Origin: Struthidea cinerea
Taxonomy: Eukaryota > Chordata > Aves > Passeriformes > Corcoracidae
Length of the DNA: 64,000 nucleotides
Assembly (NCBI GenBank): GCA_013397865.1
Contig: VZTI01004805.1
Location: forward strand, 996,607 to 1,060,606
Direction of reading: 5' to 3'
Made by a program: the position numbers and the translations under genes. How positions within the stretch are numbered: position 1 is the stretch's first letter; every line of letters begins with the position of its first letter. Below are positions 1 through 11,700 of this stretch, one piece after another. The notes below the pieces were generated by a model. It saw only the letters and a list, made by a program, of their open reading frames with translations. It was not told the origin of the DNA and did not search any database.

Positions 1-3000
1 AAAAAAAAAAGGGTTATTGGACTGATAGAATAGTCCTATATTTCAGGAGAGATACTTTTGATAAAGGATTTTGAAAAATACTTGAAAGGTGGATTTGTGT
101 GCCATAATCATAAGAGGATAATGTTAGATGTGTCATGGTCTTCAAAAACAGAAGCATAAGCTTTTTATGCAATTTTATTTACTATCAATGAGAAAATGAG
201 CAAAAATCTAAACACAAAGGCAGTCAAAATGTTAAGAGTTTTTTTGCTCTTTGCTACTCTTTTGATGTCCTGTTGGCAGTGAGGTCTTCTAGCTTATGTT
301 TAATAGATAAGAATTCTGATTATTATTTTAGTTAATTTACAAAATCCACCTTTCAAACTGCAACAAAATGAGAGGAGAGGTTTACTAAGTCTTGACTGAA
401 AAACTGAGATTCTTGAAACAGATCCTAATGCATGGAGTTACCATTACTGAGGTGGTGTACCAAATGTTTTTGAAAATAGTATGCACATTCCTGGCAGTAA
501 ATTTAGGGTGGTAGTTTACCTGTGTCTGCACTCATCTTACTGAGTTAAAAGTCATAGTGAACAAGCCAACACTATACATCTCTCAGGAGGATTTGATGCA
601 TTTGGGGAAGCCCTTAAGATCAGAGTGACACACCAGCGTGGAGAAAGTATCAGTCAATGTAACAATCTTTTTATAAATTCACTAATAGAAAAACTAGTCA
701 CACCTCTGTGTATGGTGGGATGCTGTGTATGGTGTGAAATACAGATGAATTTTATGCCTGCATGGAAGTTTTATTCAGAAAGAAATTATTTGATAAACTT
801 CTGTGTTCCTGTCAGAAGGAACATAGTTGTATCTATCACCTTTGTAATACATGTTGCATCTTCTGCTACTGATTCACTGGTTTTCTGGGGTGCATTATTT
901 GTCCTTAGAAGCACAATGGCCGTATTTCCAGCAAAGAGAAAGATTCAGCTTTCTGTTCTATGTTGTGCTCCTTGGGCCATCAGTTTCACCATTTAAGGAT
1001 GGCAGGAAAGAGACCTGGGGCTAGGGCATTGCTGTGTCTTTGCAGTCTCCCGCTTTAATGTAAAAAAATTCATCTTACACCCCAAACTGAGGGAGCAATG
1101 CGTGCTGCAATGTAGCTTCACAATGCCTTTGCACAGGTGTGCTTCCATTACTCTGCTCAGCTGTCAGCTGTGCCTCTAGTACTTCACATGCTATAACCAA
1201 GCAATGGCAGAATGGTGATGGCATTTCAGCTGAGGTTGAAGAACTGATAACGTGCCTTTTGGAGACTGTGCATTCTCAAAAACTGCCTATTTCTTGAAGT
1301 CATGCTTCTCATCAGCACTGTGTTGAGCTGATCCTGTTAATGTGGCAACTGGGCATGTTCATGTGTAAGGATTTTCTGACAGATTATGCCACTTCGTTTC
1401 TTCTGAAAGCAAACGAAATGTAGAAGTTGATAATGATTTTTCCATTTTATATAAAGAACTCTGTGGTTAATTCTTTGTGCAGTGTACACTTTTGATGTGA
1501 CCCAGGGTGAATCAGAGCTTGTTAGCTGTTTGCCTTGTTGACTGAATCTTTTCCATAAGTATGACTTGGGTTGATGGCCACTGACTTGGAAGAGATGTAG
1601 CACCAAATTAGTTTCCACAACAAGAAATATATTCCCAATTAAGAAAAAACAGAGTGAGGGATAAAAACAAAGAGCATAGTGGTGGAAGTCATGTTTCCAT
1701 GGAAAAACCTATATGTAAGAGGTAGACACATCAGTGCCATTTTGATGGCAGAGGCTGTAGTCTACTAATGTCATGTAAAGGGAAAAAACAGTTTTGATTT
1801 TCCAGTTGGAAAGGGCTCTGTGAATGCAAAGTTTCTTATTTCAAACCAGAGAATTTTAGCCGATAAAACCAAAAGATTTTTCTTTCTAGGTATGTCACTA
1901 CCATGTGAGTGCTTTTTTAAAATAAAAAGAAGTGATAGAAAGGATAATGTTAAATTTTCAGTCTTGATGCAGCAGCTACAGTAGAAAAATACCTGGCTGT
2001 TTAAAATAAGGAACCTGCAACTGCTACAGGTTTTTAATCCTCTTGCACCTCGATATTATTTTCAGTGTTTTCCCTAAACCCAGCTTTCGTTAGTGTCTCT
2101 ACCTTCATCTTAGATAGTGCAGTGAGGTTTTGCCTTCTTCTGTGCCACATGGCCAATGGGTTACAGTGACAAAGGTGAGGTATCAGAGAAGTACTCCAGG
2201 ATTTTATGTTTTTTCCGCACACAGATGGTTTTGCCTTGATCTCTGCTTCTCATGAGGTTCAGCCTCTTCGGGTGTGGGTACTTCCAAGAGGTTGCAAGTG
2301 GCACCATTTCACTTTGGCCTTTAATTGATAATATATGAAACATTGCATTAAACTTGCTTATCAGAAAGTAAATGCAAGATGCCTAATTTGTGACTGCGTA
2401 AGAGATGATTTACAGCCATTTCCAGAGAAATGAATTTTTTTTTAAAAAAAGTAGTATTTTTGATGTATATTAATAGTAGAAAAGTTTAAGACTTGTTTTG
2501 AACACAGTATTGTTTTAAAATAATTGTAAAATGCTACTAAGTATAGATATAATACAATCAAGGGATTACAGGTACAATGTGTTAGTAGAATCTTGTGCTA
2601 AGAGCATAAGATTTTTATGTTGTTTTGCTGTACTGTTCCTGTTTGAGAGGGCGCCATGTGAAAAATTCAGGGCACAAGACCATAAAGTGAATCTGAGTGG
2701 TTTTATTCCACCTGAATTGCTAACAAGACTATGCTACAGTGTAAAAAAAAATACCCTTGGGGCTCTCTGGAAATTTATGTCAAAGCTGGTAATAAAGCAT
2801 GAAATAAAATCACTTCATCAAAAATATCTTTGATCCCCCAAGTAATATAATGACGTGAAACAGTCTGACAAAGTGCTTTTAACAGTGTCGAGGAAGTTAC
2901 TGAAGAAGATATCAAGATTCTATAAGACAGTTAAACAATCATCAGGCTGACTTTACATTAGTGAGAAGGTGGTTGAATGAAACACTGTTTTTCTTTTACA

Positions 3001-4027
3001 CTTTTCTTCACCTGTTGCTTGTAAATGCAGACAGGAGAGATAGCAACTTACTGAGCCATCATAATTAGGAATTTAGGGAGGATGCATTGTTTTGTTTCAG
3101 AAGGGTGCCATTTTTTTAACATCCTGCTGTATTGAATTAGTGTGGCATGTTGCTGCTGGGTCTGTTGTGATGAAATATCACAGCTATTTCACAGTGCAGT
3201 GGCTGGATGTTCATCTTTGCATATAGCTAAAAAGAGAGACCAAAACAACTGGATAAACTAATTGCAGGGTAACCTGAGGACCTTTCAGATTGACTTTTCT
3301 ATGATTGTATGTAGCATTTTCTTCGTGTTCTGAATAGCAGAAGGCATTTTCCAAATACATTCTTATTAAACTTTTGTGTTCAGTACTTCGAATTATTAGG
3401 TGGTGTCTTACGCAGGAGATGAATGGGTTTGATGAACACTATTTTTCTGGTTGCAAATTGTGCACTATCACATTAAAACTGTGAAGATCTGCAACCCAGC
3501 CATAATACTACAGGTTTTCTCAGTTTTTTCTCTCTATATTTCTGCCCACCTCTCTGCTGGCCCTCTTCCTGAACTGTATTACTCAAAGAAGTTTTCAGAT
3601 ATTTGTCTGCTTAGCCCATGCTTGCAGAAGCGGTAGTGGTGCCAGGTTATGATGGCAATAATGGTGACAACCAAATTGCTGCATGCAATTCAGCTTGACT
3701 GAGCCAGCCAAGGAAGAGGTCAGCTCCCTCTGGCTGAAGGATGGATAGATCAGGTATCAAGATTGCCCAAAATGCTTGTTAGACAAGCAGAGCAGTATTT
3801 AAAGGTGTCCCTTTGGGTTTGGATGTGATGACTTTAATTTTGTACTGTCCTTGATACAGCTGGTTGCAAAGTGATACTTCTTGGAAGCCATGTACTTTTT
3901 TAAATTATTCAATTCAAATCCAAAATTATCTTAAATAAGAATATGGTGACAATTTTTTAGAGGTCCTACACTTACTTTCGTCTGTGAGAGCAGGATAAAT
4001 TGAGGTATGCTGTGAAAAGAGATATTC

Positions 4028-4059
4028 TTGAAGTAGTTCTGCCACTAGAACTACTTCAA
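4028..4059. repeat. Perfect 13-bp inverted repeat with 6-nt loop
   Basis: The left arm ttgaagtagttct (4028-4040) is the exact reverse complement of the right arm agaactacttcaa (4047-4059), separated by gccact. As DNA it can form a cruciform, and as RNA a short stable hairpin. The stem is shorter than a typical miRNA precursor and does not extend beyond the arms, so a miRNA is unlikely. No transposon family was recognised. Confidence 0.8.
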
Positions 4060-5011
4060 CATGTATAATTTCTTACAGGTGTTTTTATGAAGTTCCTGAA
4101 GCCATAACCCCTATAGGCAATCTTTTCAGTGACCCTGTCTAGGTGTTCAGAAATATGTTTCTGAGGCATCTGCCTGGATCTTTCTTGTTGCACTTAAAAT
4201 CTATGATTTCTTGTTTTTTCCACTATGAGCAGAGGGGAGAGATGTGGCAGCTTTTTCTGCTGAAAAATTCTTGTGCAGTGTTTGGAAATTGGCTAGTTTA
4301 ATGATCCATGACATATGGTTCTTTGTTATCTTCCAATAAAAATTATTAAATTATTTATTCCCCTACATCCTCCACAGAAGTTAGAGTGAGAGTCCCTTGC
4401 TACTCATCATTTTCTCTCATTTTCTAGATGTCAGGTATCTTGCTGAAAAGACCAGCATGGATGTGTGAGACTCCTGCTCAATCTTCCACTCTAATCCTAG
4501 CTCTGTAAACTGGGGAAGGGTTCATAAGGAAACAGAAGGTATCACAACCCTCCTTCGTTTCAGTGTCCTGAAGAGACTGAATAACATTTCTGTTAAATTG
4601 CCTACAACATCTTTCTGATTTAACTGACTTTACAAGAACGTGAGTTGACTAACAACTATGTCTTCAGGGAGAGTTTTGGGAGAGCTCAGTCCTTTTCTAT
4701 TTGCACAGCAGAAATATTCCTGTTTCTTCATGTAGCAATAAAACCAATGCTTCTAATGGCCACATTAGCAAAGAAATTTTAAAACTCAATTTGGGGGACT
4801 ATCAGCAGCACAGTACTTATTAAGACGCTGAATTTCAAGCATATGTGCTACCTTCATTACATACAAATGAGGGAATTTAATGTGTATGTGCATTTCTCTG
4901 GAATGAAAAGGTAATTTTATGCCTTCTAACCCAATTGAAAGGGAGGGGGGGGACAGAATAAAAAAATGTTTTCAGTGATATCCTAGTGGGAAATTAAATG
5001 TGATCAGCTTA

Positions 5012-5079
5012 TTTTGTCTTGATACATGTCGTTATTTAAGAATAATTTAAAGATAAAAATCTGATCTATCAAGACAAAA
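5012..5079. repeat. Perfect 13-bp inverted repeat with 42-bp spacer
   Basis: The arms ttttgtcttgata (5012-5024) and tatcaagacaaaa (5067-5079) are exact reverse complements, and the 42-bp spacer is AT-rich. The arrangement resembles the core of an old palindromic DNA element or a hairpin. I see no obvious flanking target duplication, so its origin is undetermined. Confidence 0.75.
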
Positions 5080-6923
5080 ATATCCTGTGCAGTTCTTTAT
5101 TAATCTTAACTGTGGGAGCTTTAGCTTATTCAGGATGGGAATAGTAAATTGCTCAGAGGGCTGATTCCTCTTACAATCTGATGACTGCTATTACTAACAT
5201 ATAAGATCTAAGGATGAGGTTATTTTCTTTTCGTTACTTTTATTTCCTAAGTAGTGCAAATTTTCTGTCTTATTTAACATTCAAAAATTTGTTACTAAAA
5301 CATCCCATGATAAAATGGGTGTCTGTAGAGTTAGAGCAAATGAGAAGAGCTACTTTTCACCCAATATTGTAGTCTGCCACAGATGTGACTACAACAGGAA
5401 GTCTTTAAGCAAGTACTGAAATTAACAGATAGTTTGCACAAAGTTACCTGACAAATTTAGCATTTCGGCACCATGAGATGTGTTAGCAGAGTTAGTTTCC
5501 ATTAGTTTATTTCCAACTCATCTGAAGTCCAGTTGCATCAATAGAGACACACCCATTTTTTGGGTGGTGTGACCCTTATTTGCCAGATAGCAGAGCTCAA
5601 AGCTTGAAGGAGAAACTGCAATAGTCCAGGATATGTATAAAGCACATTATGTTATTTTAGTTCAAGACTGAGTGTGGTTCAGGTTTTCTCCGCTGCAAAT
5701 GCATGTGTGGATAACCCATTCTGCAATTTTTGTTCCATATCAGATCTCATGCACACTCCTCTAAAAATAAATGAGGAGGGCAAACAGCTGAAGCAAACTA
5801 CTTAATATTATCAACTAAACATGAGTATCTGTAAAGAAGTGTGTGGAACGTTTATTAATTAAATTGATTAGAAGCATAACATAGAAAAAATTGCTTTTTC
5901 ATTTTCTTTGAGCAAAAAGTATATGTTCACTAACCATGGCAATTCTAGCCCTTGGTTACATTGATGTAATCAGAAAATGAGATTTTATCATAGTAAAACC
6001 ACATTAATGGTGGAATGTTGGCTCCTGGTGCTTTGGAAATGCATAGTGGAGTATTCTACTTCAGCTTGTTTTGTGGAATACAATTTATTCAGTATCAACA
6101 GGATCACTTTATGTGACATTGCTTCAAGCATTGATAACGAGATTCTTTGTGACAGTCATCGCAAGCCTAATTCTACTCTTAGCACATGGTAGTAAATGCT
6201 CATTTGAAACTCAGAGGTCATTTCATGTCAGGAAGGATTTCTCTTCGACCGTAGTTTAAGTTTGGCTGATGTGGCTGTTGACTGTAGTTCACCCTTTCTT
6301 CCTTGGCCTTAGACAAAACAAGGTTAATACTACAACACAATCTGAGCTAAGATGGCATGTGTCTCTCCTCCCATAGCATTTCTACTATAATGCTGTTGAG
6401 TGCAGTGGATGTATACGAACAGTCTAGAAAAAGGTGTCTGCCAATGAAAAATCCCAGTTTGGAAGCATGTATTGTATATCACCATGATTAAGGCTACCAT
6501 TAATATCCTCAAAGTTGCTTTATGGTGCCTTCCTTGTTTTTGTGTGCTTGGAATTAATATTCCTTGAATTTAGATTTGTTTTGCAAAAGCTGCTGAGTCA
6601 ACATACTCTGGAAGTAACAGTCCCCGTTAGCAGTAACAGCCCGTTACCTTGTTTCCTAAAGCTGAAGAAATCAAACTTGCTAAGATGAGGAACTTACAAT
6701 GGGTCTGTATCAAAACCATTCCTTTAAAAGTATAGCTCTTTCTGGTTTTCCTGTCCGTGCTTCCATGATGCCATAGGCTGTGCTTCTGAATTGTACATTT
6801 GATACCTTTCTCAGAAACTCAAATCAACTGCCATTAAAACATTTGTTTCGTGCTGTGGGGACTTTCAGCTTTGCACTGGGAGGCCACAGGCAGCAAAATA
6901 TAATGCACTTGTTTCAGTGTTAA

Positions 6924-6990
6924 TAAAAAAAACCAAACAAACAAAAACCCCCAACCAACCAACCAAAACAAACAAACAAAAAAAACCCCC
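6924..6990. repeat. A/C-rich low-complexity tract
   Basis: This is an irregular mixture of AAAC, CCAA and homopolymer A and C runs. It includes three consecutive ccaa units around 6952-6964 followed by aaac units. The minus-strand open frame across it encodes only a low-complexity hydrophobic stretch and is not a gene. Confidence 0.85.
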
Positions 6991-7508
6991 AAGTCTCAGT
7001 AAGGGATGAGATACTGATAACTCGTTTGGGTAGTTGATATGTGGTCTGAATACTCTGTGAATACATAAATGCTGGAACACATTATGCTTAAAGCAGTGGT
7101 TATTAATATATCCCACCTCTTTGGATTACATATATATTAGCAGATCTCTGTTTGTACTACTCCTTTTTTTTAAATTTCATTCATAGAATTGGGTTATTTA
7201 AAAATAAAAAATTGAAGTAGGTTGACAACAGAAATATTGGTGAGACTTTATAAACAAAATAGAGTAGATGAAAATAGAAAAGTTAAAATTAAAGAAATTT
7301 CTTTGGATTTCATGCACAAAATAAAATACAAATACATTTTAGAATGCTATATTACTAGTATCAGTTTGTTGCAGAAAGTTTATCTAATCAAGTTAATCCT
7401 TTCACTATCAGCTGTCTGCTGTCTGCTTCCTGATCTCATTCTGGGGAGAGCAGATTACTAATTCCTGATTTGAGCCAAAATTGGTTAGCTCATCCATGTA
7501 TACTTGGA

Positions 7509-8202
7509 ATCATAAAATTATAGAATATCTGGGATTGGAAGGGACCCATGAGGATCATAGGACCATTGAGTCCAAACCTCTTGGTCATCTCAGAACTTTC
7601 TAAAACTAAACCATATGAGTTAATCAGTCAGTCCTTGGGCTTTGAGAGATTTGGTGCCCTGACCACTTCCCTGTGGAGCGTGATCCAGTGACCAGCCACC
7701 CTCTGGGGGAAGAACCTATTCCTAATGTCCTATCTGTACTTCCTCTGAGGAAGCTTCAATCCCTTTCCTTGTGTCCTATCACTGTTAACCAGAGAGAAGA
7801 GATCAGCCGTTCTTCCTCTGCTGTCCTCCTTGAGGGAGCTGTAGGCTGTAGTGGGGTGATCCCTCAGCCCCTCTTCTTCGAACTGAACAAACCAAGTAAC
7901 CTTAATTGCTTCTTCTCAGTCTTGTCTTGAAGGATCTTGCCCAATCTCTTGCTGTGGGGGTGCTCTCCACCCTCTCATCCCCAGTTTGTACATACACCCA
8001 GGATTATAATTTCTCAGATGCAGAATCCAGCACTTGCTTTTGTTCAATTTAATGTGATTGCCCAGCTGTGTAGTCTACCCAGAGCTCTCTCTAAGGCCTC
8101 TGTCCTCGAGGGAGTTGACAGTTCCTCTGAGTTTAGCATGGTCAGCAAAATGACTGAATTTACATTTGGCTGCTGCATCCAGATCATTTATAAAAACATT
8201 GA
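7509..8202 (-). mobile_element. CR1 LINE fragment, 3' portion, antisense
   Basis: From the left edge the sequence reads as the reverse complement of a CR1 3' end: decayed 'catagaat'-type tail repeats, then 'gggattggaagggaccc' and 'gaccattgagtccaaacc'. It continues with antisense text typical of the CR1 3' region, such as 'agaacctattcctaatgtcc', 'gaactgaacaaacc', 'tttagcatggtcagcaaa' and 'ctgcatccagatcattta'. The element therefore lies on the minus strand with its 3' end at 7509 and is 5'-truncated near 8202. Many substitutions, small indels and stops indicate an old, inactive copy. Open frames inside it are shadows. It is followed at 8416 by a second CR1 piece in the opposite orientation. Confidence 0.9.
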
Positions 8203-8415
8203 AACATTATCTGACTTCCTATTTGCTATTTTACTTTCAACACTTGAAACAGTGGTGGAAAGTGGAGTTCATGGTGAACAGCAAGGTTGAACAGGAGGCA
8301 GCAGCATGCTCTTTCAGCAAAGAGGACCAGTTGCATCCTGCACTTTTCTCAGGGCTGTAGGCAGCAGGAGTCGCGGGAATTTGATTGAATCTAAAAGATT
8401 CTGTTACTCTAGGAT

Positions 8416-8770
8416 ACTGTGAAGTGATCCCACCACTCTATTTGTGAGAACATATCTGAGTGCTGTGTCCAGTTCTGGGGTCCCCCAGAACTGGACAGGA
8501 GGTATATGGACTTCCTGAAGCTGAGTCTGGTGGAGACCACTAAACTTGTCAGGGAGTTTTGCACGTGACATGTGAAAAAGTACTGGGTTTGTTCAACTAT
8601 AGGAAAGCAAAGTAGAGGGGAAATCATATTTTTGCCGTTATATACTTAGAAGGAGGGTCCAGAGGAGATGAAGCCAGAGATTTTTTCCAAGATGCTGAGT
8701 GTCAGGACAAGAGTAATGGAAAGATGTTGTTATCACAAGGGTGTGTAAACACTGAAACAGGTTTTGTGGA
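8416..8770 (+). mobile_element. CR1 LINE fragment, sense, degraded
   Basis: Sense-strand CR1 text is recognisable: 'gaagtgatcccaccactcta', 'tgctgtgtccagttctgggg', then a badly decayed middle, then 'ggagggtccagaggagatga' and 'agtgtcaggacaagagtaat'. These correspond to the end of the reverse transcriptase ORF and the start of the 3' region in avian CR1. There is no intact frame. The order of the matching blocks looks partly rearranged or gapped. The right boundary is approximate because similarity fades. It lies tail-out relative to the antisense copy at 7509-8202. Confidence 0.75.
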
Positions 8771-11700
8771 CCTGACAGCCTGATCTAACTGGAGATGCCT
8801 TGCTATTTCTGCCTTCCTGATTTGATTTTTCACTCAAACTTTTTCTGAGTTTTCAAAATGGAGCAAAGACTGTTAATCTTCAAAGAAAATGTCCCTGGTG
8901 TCTGTTCTGTTCTAAAATGTGGACAAAGATACATTTTTAAACACTTAAGTAGTGCAGAACAGCACTGCAACTGCAAGTCTGTTATCATAGAGGCTTCTTG
9001 AATTCAGAAATTGTCAGAAGAATCTTCTGAAGTTACTCTCAGTGCGTGGTGGCAGCAGATACATCAAGGGGGAAGGGTGACAAACTTTGTATGTATTCTG
9101 TAGATGTGAAGCAGAGTGGTTTCTAAGTACACATTACATTGCAGTTATGTTCTGGAGTTGTTTTTGTAGTAATGGCTTTGCGGCTGAGTGTCTCACAAAT
9201 TTGTTTGGATGGCTGATTGTATCACAATTGAAGAAACTGATTTGCAGCAACCGGCAGCTTTCGCAAAGTTCAGAGAGCTGCTGTGTCTCTGACTCTTACA
9301 CATGCTAACAGTTGAGCTAGCAATTTTTATCAGCTACATGCTGTCAAGCTGTTTGTTTTCTGTGACCTACTTTATTTCAATTTGAATATTTACTTGTTTT
9401 GCACAGTGAGGCTATCCATCATTTCTTTGGCTGGGCTTCTTTTGATTCTTTATGAATAGGGCTAAGGCACCACTCGCAGCTATGGTGGAGGAAGCATCCC
9501 TAAGGATCCTGAAGCAGGGTTTTGTCTTCAGGCTCCATCTGTCTCCTTCCCAGAGAGAAGCATAAGGATCTTCACTGTCAGTTAAACATGAGGTTGTGCT
9601 GCTTCAATCGTGGCTGCAAGGGTGGTAGGAAAATTATGCAGGATGAGGAAGAGCAAAGTGTCTGCGATCTCCTGTGTTTTAGGTCCCCTTTAGATGCTTC
9701 TGCTGTCTACAGCAGAGGCAGTGGTTGATGTGGAACACAACTGGGTAGAAACCGAAAGGCCACAAAGCTCTGAGAGGCAGCTCTGACAGAGGCCTCAGGC
9801 TCTGGGTCAGGTTGTCCCCAGTCATCCCAATATAAATGGTCTCATTCCAGCCGTAAGCTTTGGTGGGCTCGCTACCCCACATCAGCTTACACTGTCAGCT
9901 TCATGATCTGGATAGGGGTTGGGGCAATCAGAGCTCAAGGCCTTGGACAAATCCTTGCATGGGGATGCAAAAGTGATCAGATTTATTTATTATTTATTTG
10001 GAGGAAGGAGCAACAGAGCATCAAGAGGAGCTGTGGAAGACTTTCTAGTCTCACTTGAATTCTGAGTGTTTTCTTGGTAAAAGAGCTGTAAGCGGTCTAG
10101 GAATCTGAATGGTCCATTAGTTCCCTGCTGTCTTTCCCATTTTCTTTAGATGGACAATTTAAAAACCTTTATTTCCACAGGTTTGTACATAGTGTACATT
10201 TACACTCAGTTAAAGCATACTTTGGGAAAAAAAAAAACTGCTTTAACGCCTGAGCTCTATTTTCCTTGGTCTTCACTGAAGAAAAATATATAGCAGAAAT
10301 GTTTTTATGGCTAAATAACCCCCCTTGCAGAGTGCACTGATATGACCAAATTTTCAAGGTAAACCACTAAGCAGCCATTAGACTGCTCTCTTCTCAAAAA
10401 TCTGCACTGTGTTTGAAGTATTAATCAAGGTATTAATATGGAAAATACAAGGAAATGTGTTTCTACTTTAGTGAAATTAGGAATTCATTATTTTTCTTCA
10501 CTTTCAACCTCACTGTTCCTTTTTCAAAGGTAAACTTGAATGATACCTCTCTGAAAAGCTGAAGAATTATTTCTTCAATATTGACACTGGACATCGTGCC
10601 CATCAATTGCTGTTTGTAGTGCAGGCTTTATTTTTTAAATCCTGGTGTTACATATCCATCATCTGAAGTAGCTTTCTTTTAAGCCTACTATGCATTAGTA
10701 AACCAGTGCTGTGGAAGAGTCACTCAACTCCAGCTGAGCTGAATGTATTCATGTCATACATCTTGTAGACTGTGCCTCACAGCACTTTAGAATGTTTGTG
10801 GGTATGTTGTGAAGGAGGGCATACAGTGCAGGAGATCACCAGTATAGGTATCAGTCCTGTCTTGTGAGGATGCATGAAATAAAATCTGTGTCTGCCAAAG
10901 GCGTGTTTGCACAGTGCAGAAGTCTCCAACTTCCTAATAGCTCTGTATTGAGATACTCAAACTCAGACCTCCTGACCCAAGATGCTTTCAAATGCTCTGG
11001 AAGAATTATCTTCCTTCCGTTTTCCCAGCAATTGGCCTTTCTCTTTCTTCTTCTCTCCTTGAAAGATGCACTGGTGCCTAACTGGAAGCAAAGTATCAAC
11101 TCACAATCGCTTCCTCTGAAGGATCTTGGAGGATCCTTTCTGAAGAACTGTAGTAGTGACCCCTGCATTTTTTCCAAAGCTAGAAGATCTAGTCAGATAA
11201 TCCCACTTCTGAAGCGTGGAAGTTTAATCCCCTGTTAAGGTTATGCAGCTATATCCATCTAAATGACACATTATTCACCAATTACTCACCAGGCCTTGGG
11301 CATCAGTGATGCTGTGAGCGCTGCTTTTTCTTCCCTTTAACACATGACAAAGGGTTTTGTGAAGACTGGAAATGTTTTAATGAAAAATAATTGAGAGAAA
11401 CATGGATATCTACAATCTTCTGAAGTTCAGATCATATGATTTTGGAATGGCTTTGAATTATTTAAATGTTATAGAAACTGATCTCATTTTTCTTCTTAAA
11501 ATATTTTGTCAACAGGAACTGGAAACAAAAACTCATTGCATTGAATTAGGATGGTTTACTCTACATCTGGATGAACAGAGAGAGAAATACTATCTTTCTT
11601 AGTAAATATGTGATCTGTTGTATGATAAAGTATAGCAGTTCTGATACAAATCAAATTTAAAAAGAATCTTGGGTTCTTAATTAACTTACTGTTTGGATCA

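Larger units (their letters stand above)
1..7508. other. AT-rich unique DNA, no gene seen
   Basis: I see no exon, RNA gene or recognisable transposon in this stretch. Open frames are at most about 120 codons, have no family resemblance and no consistent splice signals, and the base composition matches the surrounding non-coding DNA. It begins with a ten-base A run at the window edge. The local structures worth recording are the two inverted repeats (4028-4059 and 5012-5079) and the A/C-rich tract at 6924-6990, listed separately. Confidence 0.6.

Noticed and set aside
4028..4059. miRNA precursor hairpin
   Set aside because: The stem is only 13 bp with a 6-nt loop and pairing does not extend outward, which is shorter than a precursor requires.
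10851..11238. Overlapping open frames on both strands (108 and 124 codons)
   Set aside because: Open frames on both strands over the same 390 bp with no recognised family suggest a chance lack of stops. No splice signals could be tied to either.
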